A DNA stretch of 64,000 nucleotides from Roseomonas sp. (GCA_031180725.1 JAPSLO010000003.1:400548-464547), one strand, 5' to 3'. Positions 35,530 through 45,112 are shown, counted from the stretch's first letter. The notes: a model not told the origin generated them from the letters alone. A program made the numbers and translations.

Positions 35530-37082
35530 TAATCCACGATGCCGGGCCGGGCGCTGGCGTGGTGCTCCCGCAGCACCGCGCCGGTGGTGGCATCCACTTC
35601 CCGCAGCAGCACGCCATAGCCCCAGAGGTCGGCCAGATGCTGCAACACGGCGCGAGCCTCCTCCGGCTCCAGCATCTGGCGGTTCATCACCCGGTGGTGC
35701 AGCACCAGCCGCCGGTCGCCGATCAGATCCACATCCTCCACCTGGATATCGGGATCCAGCCGGCCGATGTCGTACTGGCGGGACAGCGCCCGGCGCAGGC
35801 GGCGATAGCCACGCTCGTCGTGGATGGTGGCGACCGCCAGATCCTCCTCCGCCTCGTCGTCCACCAGGTGGAACAGGCGCAGCTTCCGCATCAGCCGCGG
35901 CGAGAGGTACTGTGCGATGAAGCTGTCGTCGCGATGCACCGCCCAGGCCTCGCGCAGCACGGCATTCGCATCGCCGGTGCCGGCGATGTCGGGGAACCAC
36001 TCCCGATCTTCCTCGTCGGGATCGGTCGCGATGCGAGCGATGTCCTCCATCATCGCGTAGCCCAGCGCATAGGGGTTGATGCCGGAATAGCGCGGGTCAT
36101 CGAAGCTGGGCTGGAAGACAACATTCGTATGGCTATGCAGGAACTCCAGGTAGTTTCCGTCCGACAGCCGCCCCTGCTCATGCAGCCGCGTCATGATCTG
36201 GTGGTGCACCCAGGTGGCGCAGCCCTCGTTCATTACCTTGGTCTGACGCTGCGGATAGAAATACTGCTCGACATGCCGGACGATGCGCAGGATCTCGCGC
36301 TGCCAGGGCCTCAGGCGAGGGGCCGACTTCTCCAGGAAATACAGGATGTTCTCCTGCGGAAGCTGCAGCAGCGCGCGGCGGCGGGCTTCTTCGGCGCGGG
36401 CCGCGGGCGCGTTGGTCGGGCCCGGGATGGTGCGCCAGAGGTCGTCATACATCCGCTCCTCGTGCTGGCGCCGCTCCCGCTCGCGCCGCTCCTCGCTGGC
36501 CAGGTCCGGTACGCGGCGGCGCGGCACGCGGAACACGCCCTGCGAGGAGAGCGCATGTGCCGCATCCAGCACGCGCTCCACGGCCGCCTCGCCGTACTTG
36601 TCCTCGCAGTTCATCACGTAGCGGCGGGCGAATTCCAGGTAGTCCAGGATGCCGTGCGCATCCGTCCATTCCAGGAAAAGGTTGTTGTTCTTGAAGAAGT
36701 GGTTATGGCCGAAGGCGGCGTGGGCGATCACCAGCGCCTGCATCGTCGCCGTGTTCTCCTCCATCACGTAGCAGAGGCAAGGGGAGGAGTTGATGACGAT
36801 CTCATAGGCCAAGCCCTGGAAGCCCTTTCGGTACAACGTCTCGTGCCGGGCGAAGCGCTTGCCGAAGGACCAGTGGCGATAGAGCACCGGCATGCCATTC
36901 GCCGCATAGGCGTCCAGCATCTGCTCGGCGCTGATGACCTCGACGCGGGTGGGGTACAGCGAGAGGCCCAATTCGCCGACGGCAATCTCCTCGCAGGCGT
37001 CGTGAATGCGGCGCAGCGTGTCAAAATCCCAGTCGGCGCCCTGGAACAGCAGGCCGCGTTCGGGGCGATGAATAATGTTCAC
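35529..37082 (-). CDS. spoVR: SpoVR-family protein
   Basis: This 517-residue protein belongs to the SpoVR/YcgB family. It starts GTG as VNIIHRPERGLLFQGADWDF and contains typical segments such as EVISAEQMLDAYAANGMPVL, GHNHFFKNNNLFLEWTDA and MNEGCATWVHHQIMTRLHEQ. SpoVR affects spore cortex in Bacillus, but in proteobacteria it travels with prkA and yeaH and is linked to stress or stationary-phase responses; its biochemical activity is not established. The GTG overlaps the yeaH stop by 4 bp (GTGA), so translation is coupled. Confidence 0.93.
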   Translation of the reverse strand: MNIIHRPERGLLFQGADWDFDTLRRIHDACEEIAVGELGLSLYPTRVEVISAEQMLDAYAANGMPVLYRHWSFGKRFARHETLYRKGFQGLAYEIVINSSPCLCYVMEENTATMQALVIAHAAFGHNHFFKNNNLFLEWTDAHGILDYLEFARRYVMNCEDKYGEAAVERVLDAAHALSSQGVFRVPRRRVPDLASEERRERERRQHEERMYDDLWRTIPGPTNAPAARAEEARRRALLQLPQENILYFLEKSAPRLRPWQREILRIVRHVEQYFYPQRQTKVMNEGCATWVHHQIMTRLHEQGRLSDGNYLEFLHSHTNVVFQPSFDDPRYSGINPYALGYAMMEDIARIATDPDEEDREWFPDIAGTGDANAVLREAWAVHRDDSFIAQYLSPRLMRKLRLFHLVDDEAEEDLAVATIHDERGYRRLRRALSRQYDIGRLDPDIQVEDVDLIGDRRLVLHHRVMNRQMLEPEEARAVLQHLADLWGYGVLLREVDATTGAVLREHHASARPGIVD

Positions 37083-38374
37083 GCTTTCTGCCCCTCCACC
37101 GCGCCTTTGCGGAACAGCTCGCGGAAGACCGGGTAGATGTCCTTCCGGTGCCGCACCTTGCGCATCGCCAGGCGCGGATCGGCCGCGCGCAGCTTCGTGT
37201 AGGTGCGCCACAGCTCCGTCTCGCGCGGCATGAAGCCGATGGGACCGCCGTCATCCTCCCGCCCCACCTCCAAATAGGCGAAATACTGGCAGACCGGCAG
37301 CACCCGGTCGGTGAGAAGATGGGCCGTGCGGTCGTTGTCGGCGGTGGTGTTGTCCCCGTCGGAGGCCTGGGCGACGTAGATGTTCCAGTCTGCCGGGCTG
37401 TAGCGCGCCTCCATCACCTTGATCATCTCCTCGAAGGCAGTGGAGACGACGGTGCCGCCGGTCTCTGGGCTGCGGAAGAAGGTCTCTTCATCCACCTCCT
37501 TCGCCTCATGGGTGTGGCGGATGAAGACCACCTCCACATGCCGGTAGCGGCGCCGCAGGAACAGGTGAAGCAGCAGGTAGAAGCGCTTCGCCAGGTCCTT
37601 CATGCCCTCGGTCATGGAGCCGGAGACGTCCATGAGGCAGAACATCACCGCCTGGGCGATCGGGCGCGGTGCGGGCTCGAACTGTCGGTAGCGGACATCG
37701 AGCGGGTCGATATAGGGGATCCGCAGGGTGCGGGTGCGCATCCGCGCGACCTGGGCGCGCAGTTCCTCGGCCTTCAGCGGGTCGCTGTCCTCCACCCGTC
37801 GCGCCGCCTCCTCCAGCGCCTCGAGCTCCTCGGCTTTCGGGCGGCGCAGGGCGATGCGGCGCGACAGCGCGTTGCGCATCGTGCGCCCCAGCGCCAGGTT
37901 GGCGGGCGAGCCTTGGGTGGCGAAGCCGGCCCGCCGCACGCCGGAGGCATCGCCCTCCACCACCCGCTTCTTGGCCAGTTCCGGCAGTTCCAGGTCTTCC
38001 AGGAAGAGGTCGAGAAACTCCTCCTGCGTCAGGGCGAAGCGAAAGGCGTCCTCGCCTTCCCCATCCGGGCTGCCCTGGCTGCCGCCACCGCCCCGGCCGC
38101 TGCGCGGGCGGGGGATGGTGTCGCCTTCCAGATACTCCTTGTTGCCGGGCAGCACATGCTCGCGCAGTCCGCCGGCGCTGCGGTGGAAATGCGGCTCCTT
38201 CACGCCGGAGGCGGGGATGGTCACCTCGCCGCCGCGCTCCAGATCCCTCATGCTTCGTTCGCCGGCCGAGTTGCGGACGGCGTCGCGCACCATTTCCTTC
38301 GCGCGTCGCAGGAAGCGCTGGCGGTTCGCGAGGCTCTTGCCGCCGGGGTTCAACCGGCGGTCAACGATCTGCAT
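37079..38374 (-). CDS. yeaH: YeaH/YhbH family protein (DUF444, von Willebrand A-like)
   Basis: The 431-residue protein begins MQIVDRRLNPGGKSLANRQR, as in E. coli YeaH. A Gly-rich linker lies at about 90-105. The C-terminal half is a von Willebrand A-like domain with the metal site DVSGSM (D249 to M254), and it continues RHTHEAKEVDEETFF and TVVSTAFEEM. The family works with the PrkA kinase in an unknown stress-signalling role. It is the middle gene of prkA-yeaH-spoVR, 114 bp after prkA; a 7-bp GC hairpin in that gap (38463-38485) may process the mRNA. Confidence 0.94.
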   Translation of the reverse strand: MQIVDRRLNPGGKSLANRQRFLRRAKEMVRDAVRNSAGERSMRDLERGGEVTIPASGVKEPHFHRSAGGLREHVLPGNKEYLEGDTIPRPRSGRGGGGSQGSPDGEGEDAFRFALTQEEFLDLFLEDLELPELAKKRVVEGDASGVRRAGFATQGSPANLALGRTMRNALSRRIALRRPKAEELEALEEAARRVEDSDPLKAEELRAQVARMRTRTLRIPYIDPLDVRYRQFEPAPRPIAQAVMFCLMDVSGSMTEGMKDLAKRFYLLLHLFLRRRYRHVEVVFIRHTHEAKEVDEETFFRSPETGGTVVSTAFEEMIKVMEARYSPADWNIYVAQASDGDNTTADNDRTAHLLTDRVLPVCQYFAYLEVGREDDGGPIGFMPRETELWRTYTKLRAADPRLAMRKVRHRKDIYPVFRELFRKGAVEGQKA

Positions 38375-38488
38375 GTCTCTCGATCCTCAGGCGCCGGTGC
38401 CGCGCCGCAGGCACGCCACCGGCAGGATACCCGCCCGAACTGCGGCGGGCCGCCAGCCCTGAACGGAACACGGCGGCTCCGTTCCCCA

Positions 38489-40435
38489 TCAGCCAGCCTG
38501 CTTCACGCGCATGTACCACTCTACCAGCCGGCGGACCTGGCGTTCGGTATAACCGCGGCCGACCATGCGGCGCACGAACTCGTCATGCTTGCGCTCGGTC
38601 TCCCCATCCTTCTTACTGCCGAAGGAAATGACGGGCAGCAGCTCCTCGACCTGGCTGAACATCCGCCGCTCGATCACTTCGCGGATCTTCTCGTAGCTGG
38701 TCCAGGCCGGGTTGCGGCCGGCATTCGACGCGCGGGCCCGCAGGCTGAACTTCACCACTTCATTGCGGAAGTCCTTGGGGTTCGCGATACCGGCCGGCTT
38801 CTCAATCTTGGTCAGCTCTTGGTTCAGGGCTTCCCGGTTCAGCAACTGGCCGGTGTCAGGGTCCTTGTAGTCCAGGTCCTCGATCCAGGCGTCAGCATAG
38901 GCGACATAGCGGTCGAACAGGTTCTGGCCGTAGTCGCTGTAGCTTTCGAGATAGGCCTTCTGGATTTCGTTGCCGATGAACTCGGCATAGCGCGGCGCCA
39001 GCTCGCCCTTGATGAACTCCAGGTAGCGCTTCTCGGTCTCGTCACCGAACTGCTCGCGGCGGATGGCCTGTTCCAGCACATACATCAGATGCACCGGGTC
39101 GGCCGCGATCTCCGAGGTGTCGTGGTTGTAGGTGGCGGCCAGGACCTTGAAGGCGAAGCGGGTGGAGATGCCGTCCATACCCTCATCATTGCCGGCCGCG
39201 TCGCGATACTCCTGCAGCGAGCGCGCGCGCGGATCCGTCTCCTTAAGGCTCTCGCCGTCGTAGACACGCAGCTTGGAGTAGAGATTGCTGTTTTCGTGCT
39301 TCTTCAGTCGCGACAATACGGAGAAGCGCGCCAGCATCTCCAGCGTGCCGGGTGCCATGGGCGCATCGGCCAGTTCGCTGGTGCGCACCAGCTTCTCGTA
39401 GATCTTCGTCTCCTCGGTCACCCGCAGGCAGTAGGGAACCTTGATGACGTAGATGCGGTCGATGAAGGCCTCGTTGTTCCGGTTGTTCCGGAAGCTCTGC
39501 CATTCCGCCTCGTTGGAGTGCGCCATGATGATCCCGCCGAAGGGGATGGCGCCGATATTCTCCGTGCCGATGTAGCTGCCTTCCTGCGTCGCCGTCAGCA
39601 GCGGGTGCAGCATCTTGATCGGCGCCTTGAACATCTCGACGAACTCCAGCATCCCCTGGTTCGCGCGGTTCAGGCCACCGGAGAAGCTGTAGGCATCCGG
39701 GTCGTTCTGGGCGTGCACTTCCAGCTTGCGGATGTCCACCTTCCCGACCAGGGAGGAGATGTCCTGGTTGTTCTCGTCGCCAGGCTCGGTCTTCGCGATG
39801 GCGATCTGGCGCAGGCGCGAGGGGTTCAGGCGCACCACGCGGAAGCGGCTGATGTCGCCGCGGAACTCGTCCAGGCGCTTCACCGCCCAGGGCGACATGA
39901 AGCCGCCCAGGCGGCGCCGGGGAATGCCGTAGCGGTCTTCGAGCAGAGTGCCGTGGCGCTCGGGGTCGAAGAGGCCGAGCGGGCTTTCGAAGACCGGGCT
40001 GACCTGATCGCCGGCCTTCAGCGCATAGATGGGCATCACCTCCATCAGCGCCTTCAGGCGTTCGGCCAGGCTGGACTTGCCACCGCCTACCGGGCCCAGC
40101 AGGTAGAGGATCTGCTTGCGCTCCTCCAGCCCCTGGGCGGCGTGGCGGAAGAAGCCCACGATCCGCTCGATCGTCTCCTCCATCCCGTAGAACTCGGCAA
40201 AGGCCGGGTAGCGGCGGATGGTACGGTTCAGGAAGATGCGGCCGAGGCGCGGGTCCTTGGCCGTGTCCACAAGCTCGGGCTCGCCGATCGCGGCGAGGAT
40301 GCGTTCGGGCGCCGAGGCGAACATCGTCGCATCTCGTCGACACTCTTCCAGATATTCCTGCAGCGACATTTCCGCATCGCGCTTGCGGTCGTAATCGCGT
40401 GCGTAGCCAGAGAACACGTCGTCGGTTATCTGCAT
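38489..40435 (-). CDS. prkA: PrkA-type serine protein kinase
   Basis: This 648-residue protein has an N-terminal AAA+ ATPase module with Walker A GPVGGGKS (about 114-121) and a C-terminal PrkA domain (residues ~400-640). Key stretches include FSGGLNRANQGMLEFVEMFK, TATQEGSYIG, GIIMAHSNEAEW and NEAFIDRIYVIKVPYCLRV. The E. coli homologue YeaG is a kinase, or AAA+ protease-like protein, induced by nitrogen and other stress. The frame extends 35 codons upstream, but the homologous start is MQITDDVF. No sigma-54 box could be found in the 269 bp upstream. Confidence 0.95.
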   Translation of the reverse strand: MQITDDVFSGYARDYDRKRDAEMSLQEYLEECRRDATMFASAPERILAAIGEPELVDTAKDPRLGRIFLNRTIRRYPAFAEFYGMEETIERIVGFFRHAAQGLEERKQILYLLGPVGGGKSSLAERLKALMEVMPIYALKAGDQVSPVFESPLGLFDPERHGTLLEDRYGIPRRRLGGFMSPWAVKRLDEFRGDISRFRVVRLNPSRLRQIAIAKTEPGDENNQDISSLVGKVDIRKLEVHAQNDPDAYSFSGGLNRANQGMLEFVEMFKAPIKMLHPLLTATQEGSYIGTENIGAIPFGGIIMAHSNEAEWQSFRNNRNNEAFIDRIYVIKVPYCLRVTEETKIYEKLVRTSELADAPMAPGTLEMLARFSVLSRLKKHENSNLYSKLRVYDGESLKETDPRARSLQEYRDAAGNDEGMDGISTRFAFKVLAATYNHDTSEIAADPVHLMYVLEQAIRREQFGDETEKRYLEFIKGELAPRYAEFIGNEIQKAYLESYSDYGQNLFDRYVAYADAWIEDLDYKDPDTGQLLNREALNQELTKIEKPAGIANPKDFRNEVVKFSLRARASNAGRNPAWTSYEKIREVIERRMFSQVEELLPVISFGSKKDGETERKHDEFVRRMVGRGYTERQVRRLVEWYMRVKQAG

Positions 40436-40704
40436 CGGCCGCTCCAAAGCGCCAGGCGCGTCAATGGAACGCGAGCGAAACCGGCCTGGAGCCTTCAGTG
40501 TCCGGTCACGCTTCGGTGTCCAAATCCTCTGCCCGGCCACTCCTCAGATGGTAGCACTCTCGGCCTTTGCCACGCCACGAAATGCGTTATCTGCACGAAG
40601 CAGCGGCCATCTGCTTGCCGCACCGTGTGATTTCTGCACGCAATTGCGTCATATCGTAACTCGATGCTGAGGAGCGGCGGGGGTGAAGCCCGCGACTCCA
40701 CGCT
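40436..40704. other. Upstream region of prkA
   Basis: This 269-bp gap is noticeably less GC-rich than its surroundings and lies between prkA and the end of the FAD dehydrogenase gene. An 8-bp direct repeat TCTGCACG occurs at 40590-40597 and 40633-40640, 43 bp apart (four helical turns), and may be a regulator site. No gene is supported here. Confidence 0.35.
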
Positions 40705-42045
40705 TCATCCGGTAGCGGCCGACTCGCCCGCCAGCAGGCCGAGCGCGAAAGATTGCGCAAGCCCGTTGCCCGGCACATAGCCTGCCGCGCCATGGCCGGA
40801 GATGCCGCAGGCCGCGCCGCCGGCTGCGAATAGCCGGGGGATCGGCACGCCATCCGGCCGCAGCACGCGGGCCGCGCCATCCACCACGAGGCCGCCCTGG
40901 CTATGCGCCAGCGCGCCCGTGATCTCCGCCCCGAAGAAGGGCGGCGCCAGCGGCCGCGCCCAGTGGCGGCGGCCGAGCGGATCCTCCGCTTCGCCCAGGG
41001 CACAGCGGAGGGCCTCTGCCAGCGTTCCACGCAGCGCAGCCTCCGGCAGGCCGAAGCGCGCCGCCAGCGCCGCCGCGTCCGGGCAGGTGGCGACGGCGCC
41101 CAGTTCCACGGCGCGGCGGAAGGGGCCGCCGGCCATCGCGGCCTGTTGCGCAGCGGAGTCCCAGATCTCCACCGCCCTGCCTTCCGGCTGGGCCAGCAGA
41201 TGCGCGGTCAGCTCGGAAGGACCCATGTCCTCCCGCGCGAAGCGGCGGCCCGCGCGGTTCACCATGATGGCGCCAAGTGCCGGCAGCGCCGCGCCGAAGC
41301 GCGGCCGCACGCCCTTGACCAGATGCGGCGAGACATGCGGCTGCCCTTGATAGGCATCCATGCAGGCGATCGCTGCCTCCGGCACGACGCGCAGCGCCGT
41401 GCCCGTGCTGAGCCGGCCGCCGACATGTACCGCCCGCGCTGCCGCCGGCGCATGGCGCGCCAGCAGGTCCGGCGCGGCGCCATAACCGCCAGTGGCCAGC
41501 ACCACTGCATCGGCTCTCGCGTGCAGGTGCGCTCCCGGGCGCGAGAGCAGAACGCCGTCCGGCAGCAGGCCGATCAGCTCCGTACCGTCCTCCAGGGTGA
41601 TCCGTCTCTCCCGCACCACCGCCTGGCGCAAAAGGGTGGCGAGTTCCGCGCCGCTTTCAGCCGGCGTGGCGTGCAGGCGCGGAACCGAATGGCCGGGCCA
41701 GTTGCTGGTGGTGTGCAGATGTAGCGGCAGGCCGGCGACATCGGCCAGGAAGTGCAATGCACGCGCTGCCGCGCCGGCCACGCTGGCGAGCACGCCGCGT
41801 TCCGCCGTGCCACGGGTGAAGATCTGCACATCCTCGGCGAAGCGCGCGGGGGAATCAGCAATGCCGGCCTGCTGCTGCCAGCGTGTCCCGGCAGCGGCCA
41901 CCAGCCCGCCGGAGAGTGCCAGTGTGGAAGGCTCCGCCAGATCGCGCTCCACCAGGCGCACGCGGGCGCCGCGCGCGGCGGCGGCGAGCGCGGCCATCAT
42001 GCCGGCCGCGCCGGCACCGGCGACCAGAACGAGGCGTTCAGCCAT
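40705..42045 (-). CDS. FAD-dependent oxidoreductase (fumarate reductase/succinate dehydrogenase flavoprotein-like)
   Basis: This 446-residue protein has the N-terminal ADP-binding fold (LVLVAGAGAAGMMAALAAAA), a flavoprotein substrate domain, and the C-terminal FAD motif GGLVVDGAARVLRPDG followed by IPRLFAAGGAACGISGHGAAGY and PGNGLAQSFALG. This matches the FAD_binding_2 family (fumarate reductases, ketosteroid dehydrogenases, tricarballylate dehydrogenase). The substrate is unknown. The frame runs 66 codons further upstream, but the chosen Met begins at the nucleotide-binding strand. It is divergent from a Bug receptor gene with 61 bp between starts, suggesting shared control and a shared organic acid. 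Confidence 0.88.
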   Translation of the reverse strand: MAERLVLVAGAGAAGMMAALAAAARGARVRLVERDLAEPSTLALSGGLVAAAGTRWQQQAGIADSPARFAEDVQIFTRGTAERGVLASVAGAAARALHFLADVAGLPLHLHTTSNWPGHSVPRLHATPAESGAELATLLRQAVVRERRITLEDGTELIGLLPDGVLLSRPGAHLHARADAVVLATGGYGAAPDLLARHAPAAARAVHVGGRLSTGTALRVVPEAAIACMDAYQGQPHVSPHLVKGVRPRFGAALPALGAIMVNRAGRRFAREDMGPSELTAHLLAQPEGRAVEIWDSAAQQAAMAGGPFRRAVELGAVATCPDAAALAARFGLPEAALRGTLAEALRCALGEAEDPLGRRHWARPLAPPFFGAEITGALAHSQGGLVVDGAARVLRPDGVPIPRLFAAGGAACGISGHGAAGYVPGNGLAQSFALGLLAGESAATG

Positions 42046-42106
42046 CGGCTTGACAGTCGTGCAGCCCACGCCCGGGATGGACCCGCCGAAGACGGGAGTT
42101 TGAAAG

Positions 42107-43072
42107 ATGCGCCGCCGTACCCTGCTTGCTGCCGCCCCTGCCCTGCTCGCCACACCAGCGCTTGGCCAGCCGGCTGCCTGGCCGAACCGCCCGGTGCGCT
42201 TCCTGAACCCCTTCACCGCGGGCTCCGCGGTGGATGTCGTCACGCGGCTGATCGCGCAGGACCTGGCGGAGCGACTTCAGGCGCAGGTCTTCGTGGAGAA
42301 CCGCACCGGCGCCTCCGGCAATATCGGGACGGAGGCCGTGGCGCGGGCGCCGGCGGATGGCACGACGCTGCTCGTCGGCTCGCCCGGCACAATGGGAATC
42401 AACCCCTTCCTGTTCCGCACCCTGCCCTATGACGCGGTGAAGGATTTCGTCGCCGTCTCCCATGCTGTGTCCTTCCCGCAGGTGATGGTGGTGGCGCCGA
42501 ACGGGCCGATCCGCTCGCTGGCCGACCTGCTGGCGGCAGCGCGGGCGCGGCCGGGCACGCTGAACTACGCCAGCAGCGGCAATGGCACCACCAGCCACCT
42601 GGCCTTCGAACTGCTCCGGGCGGCGAGCAACATCGACATGGTGCATGTCCCCTTCCGTGGCGGCACGCCAGCGATCCAGGCGGTGATGGCGGGCGAGGTG
42701 CAGGTCGCGCTGGAGGGCCTGCCCTCCCTGCCCGGCTTCCTCAGCGCCGGGCAGCTGCGCCCCATCGCCGTTACCAGCAGCGAGCGCAGCCCGATGCTGC
42801 CCGATGTGCCGGCGGTGGCCGAGAGCGTGCCTGGCTTCGATGCCGCGGCCTGGATCATCTACTTCGCGCCGGCGGGCACGCCGGCGCCGCTGGTGGAGCG
42901 TCTCTCCGCCGAGATCGCCACCAGCCTGAACCGGCCGGCGGTGAAGGAGAGACTGCTGCAGCAGGGTGCCACCATTGTCGGTGCCGACCCGGCGCGCACG
43001 GCTGCCTTCCACCGCGCGGAGATGGAAAAGTGGCGCCGCGCGGTGGAGATCTCGGGGGCCAAGGTGGAGTAG
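42107..43072 (+). CDS. Bug-family tripartite tricarboxylate transporter substrate-binding protein (second)
   Basis: This 321-residue periplasmic receptor has a signal peptide (MRRRTLLAAAPALLATPALG) and mature start QPAAWPNRPVRFLNPFTAGS. The family motifs ENRTGASGNIGTEAVARAPA, NPFLFRTLPYDAVKDF and HVPFRGGTPAIQAVMAGEVQ are present. It would deliver a carboxylate to a TctA-type permease encoded elsewhere. It is divergent from the FAD dehydrogenase and convergent with the OYE-like flavoenzyme, with only 4 bp between their stops. It is clearly a different paralogue from the receptor at 23.7-24.6 kb. Confidence 0.93.
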   Translation: MRRRTLLAAAPALLATPALGQPAAWPNRPVRFLNPFTAGSAVDVVTRLIAQDLAERLQAQVFVENRTGASGNIGTEAVARAPADGTTLLVGSPGTMGINPFLFRTLPYDAVKDFVAVSHAVSFPQVMVVAPNGPIRSLADLLAAARARPGTLNYASSGNGTTSHLAFELLRAASNIDMVHVPFRGGTPAIQAVMAGEVQVALEGLPSLPGFLSAGQLRPIAVTSSERSPMLPDVPAVAESVPGFDAAAWIIYFAPAGTPAPLVERLSAEIATSLNRPAVKERLLQQGATIVGADPARTAAFHRAEMEKWRRAVEISGAKVE

Positions 43073-43076
43073 CAGG

Positions 43077-44999
43077 TCAAAGCGCATCGGCCGCCGCCTG
43101 GCCCTCGCGCACCGCGGACAGCATCAGCCGCGGCGCGAGGGCATCGCCGACCACCCGCACGGGCAGGCCTGCCCTGCGCAAGGTTTCGGCCAGGCCATCG
43201 CGCGGCCGGCGCGGGGCGGAGACGGCCAGCAGATCGGCCTCGACCTCCTCCTCGGCGCCGGTCAGGACATGACGCAGCAGGGCGCGGCCGGAGCCGGCCC
43301 GCGCCACCTCATGGAAGGGACGCAATGCCACGCGCAGCGCCGCCAGCCGGCGATGGATGCCCTGGGCGACCAGCAAAGGGCTGTCGCGCGCGATCGTCTC
43401 GCGCGGCGTGACCAGCAGCAGGTGATCGCTGCGCGCAGCCAGCAGCTCCGCGGCATCATAGGTGCCGGGCGTGGCGTCCAGGTCCAGCAGCAGGGCGCGG
43501 CGGAACCGACGGGTAGGATCGGCCAGCAGCGCGGCGACAATGCTGCGCAGATCGGTGCCGGGAGGCAGACCGGCGGGCAGCGCCATCTCCGCGCCGGTGG
43601 CCAGCACCACCGCGTCCGGCGCCAGGGCCAGCACATCCGCGGCGGAGGCAAGCGTGCCGATGCGCAGCGCCACCTCGGCCGCCTGCGCGCGATCAGCCAG
43701 ATGCGTGATGGCCGGGGCGATGTCGGCGCAGCCTGGCAGGCGGGCATGCAGCGCCGCCGCGCCGCCCAGCCCGGTGCCGAACAGCGTGACGGCATGGCCG
43801 CGTTCCGCCGCGCCGACCGCGGCCTGGAGGCCGGCCATGCCGGCGCCGACAACCACCACACGCTTCGACCTCGCCGCCCGCGTGGGTGGAGCGCCATCGG
43901 CCGGGGTGCCGGCATGGGGGTTCACGCTACAGCCCATCGGCACGCCGCGATGGATCTCGCCCCAGCAGGCGTTGCAGGCGATGCAGGGGGTGATGGCCCG
44001 GCCTTCCCGAGACTTCTCGGGCCAGTGCGGATCGGCCAGCAGGGGGCGGGCGAGCATCACCAGCTCGGCGTCGCCGGCGGCCAGGATCGCCTCCGCCGCG
44101 GCGGGATCCGGAATGCGGCCGATGGCAGCGATGGGAACCGGGCCGGCCGCCCGCCGCAGCCGCCGCCAGAGATGGCGATAAGGCACGACCGGATCATGCA
44201 TGTCCGGCGCATGCCAGTGCAGGGACCAGCCATGGCTGCCCTGGCTGAAGCACAGCCAATCCGGCGGCGCATCCGCCACGATGGCGCGCACCAGGCGATC
44301 CGCCTCCTCGGCATCTATGGAGCCGGGCACGCCATCCTCGGCCGGCATCTTCAGGCCGATGATGAAGTCCGGCCCGCAGGCGGCGCGGATGGCGCGCAGG
44401 ATGGTGCGGACAAATGCACTGCGCCCCTGCGCATCGCCGCCCCAGCGATCGTCGCGCCGGTTGGTAACGGGCGAGAGGAATTGCAGCGGCAGGAAGCCAT
44501 GCGCTGCCGAGACCTCCACCCCCGCGAAGCCGGCGCGGCGCAGCCGCGCTGCGCTGTCGGCGTAATCGCCGACCAGGCCCTCGATCTCGGCATGGGACAG
44601 CACGCGCGGCACCGTCCAGGACATGCCATCGGGCACGGCGGAGGCGCCGACGGAATCCAGCCCGCGTGGCCCGTGATGCGCCGAGCCGCCATGCCAGAGC
44701 TGCCCGATCGCCAGCGCGCCGTGCCGCCCCACCGCCTCCGCCAGCCGCGCAAGTCCGGCGAAGGCGCCTTCATCGAAGACCGAGACGCGCACGGGCGTGG
44801 CGGCGGAGGGCGCGGCGGCCATCGCCTCCGTCAGCACCAGCGCCGCACCGCCGGCCGCGCGGGAGGCCAGATGGGCGATCATCCGGTCGCTGACCCGGTA
44901 AGGCTCGCCGAAGCGGCTGGACATGGCCGCGAAGCCGATCCGGTTGCGCAGCCGCCGGCCCGCCAGTTCCAGCGGAGAATGCAGGCGCGCGTGCATCAT
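43077..44999 (-). CDS. NADH:flavin oxidoreductase, OYE-like with 4Fe-4S and second nucleotide-binding domain
   Basis: This 640-residue protein has the three-part layout of 2,4-dienoyl-CoA reductase and trimethylamine dehydrogenase. Residues ~5-330 form an FMN TIM barrel (QLWHGGSAHHG, GVEVSAAHGFLPLQFLSP, NRRDDRWGGD). A 4Fe-4S site follows with C339, C342, C345 and C357; the C-x2-C-x2-C spacing is of the trimethylamine dehydrogenase type. Residues ~380-640 carry a dinucleotide-binding domain (VVVVGAGMAGLQAA). It would reduce or demethylate a small substrate. Two adjacent Met codons can serve as start. Confidence 0.92.
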   Translation of the reverse strand: MMHARLHSPLELAGRRLRNRIGFAAMSSRFGEPYRVSDRMIAHLASRAAGGAALVLTEAMAAAPSAATPVRVSVFDEGAFAGLARLAEAVGRHGALAIGQLWHGGSAHHGPRGLDSVGASAVPDGMSWTVPRVLSHAEIEGLVGDYADSAARLRRAGFAGVEVSAAHGFLPLQFLSPVTNRRDDRWGGDAQGRSAFVRTILRAIRAACGPDFIIGLKMPAEDGVPGSIDAEEADRLVRAIVADAPPDWLCFSQGSHGWSLHWHAPDMHDPVVPYRHLWRRLRRAAGPVPIAAIGRIPDPAAAEAILAAGDAELVMLARPLLADPHWPEKSREGRAITPCIACNACWGEIHRGVPMGCSVNPHAGTPADGAPPTRAARSKRVVVVGAGMAGLQAAVGAAERGHAVTLFGTGLGGAAALHARLPGCADIAPAITHLADRAQAAEVALRIGTLASAADVLALAPDAVVLATGAEMALPAGLPPGTDLRSIVAALLADPTRRFRRALLLDLDATPGTYDAAELLAARSDHLLLVTPRETIARDSPLLVAQGIHRRLAALRVALRPFHEVARAGSGRALLRHVLTGAEEEVEADLLAVSAPRRPRDGLAETLRRAGLPVRVVGDALAPRLMLSAVREGQAAADAL

Positions 45000-45112
45000 G
45001 CGACGGTTTCGGACAAATTCGCCGCCTCCCTCCGGTCCTGCTGGTTGGGGGGAGAGGGAGGCAGGCCGCGCATGCCGAAAAGGCTAAAGGAATAGTGTCT
45101 TAGGGCGCAAGG

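Noticed and set aside
37148-40630. A 1160-codon open frame on the plus strand
   Set aside because: It lies antisense to yeaH and prkA, which have clear families. Long antisense frames are common in DNA of this GC content because stop codons are rare; its translation is His/Gln/Leu/Ala-rich without a domain.
40436-40704. A sigma-54 promoter for prkA
   Set aside because: I looked for TGGCAC-N5-TTGC on the minus strand and found only partial matches such as a lone TGGC, none with both GG and GC elements at the right distance.
42966-45095. A 709-codon plus-strand frame
   Set aside because: It is antisense to the OYE-like flavoenzyme gene with all its cofactor motifs; it is a compositional artefact.
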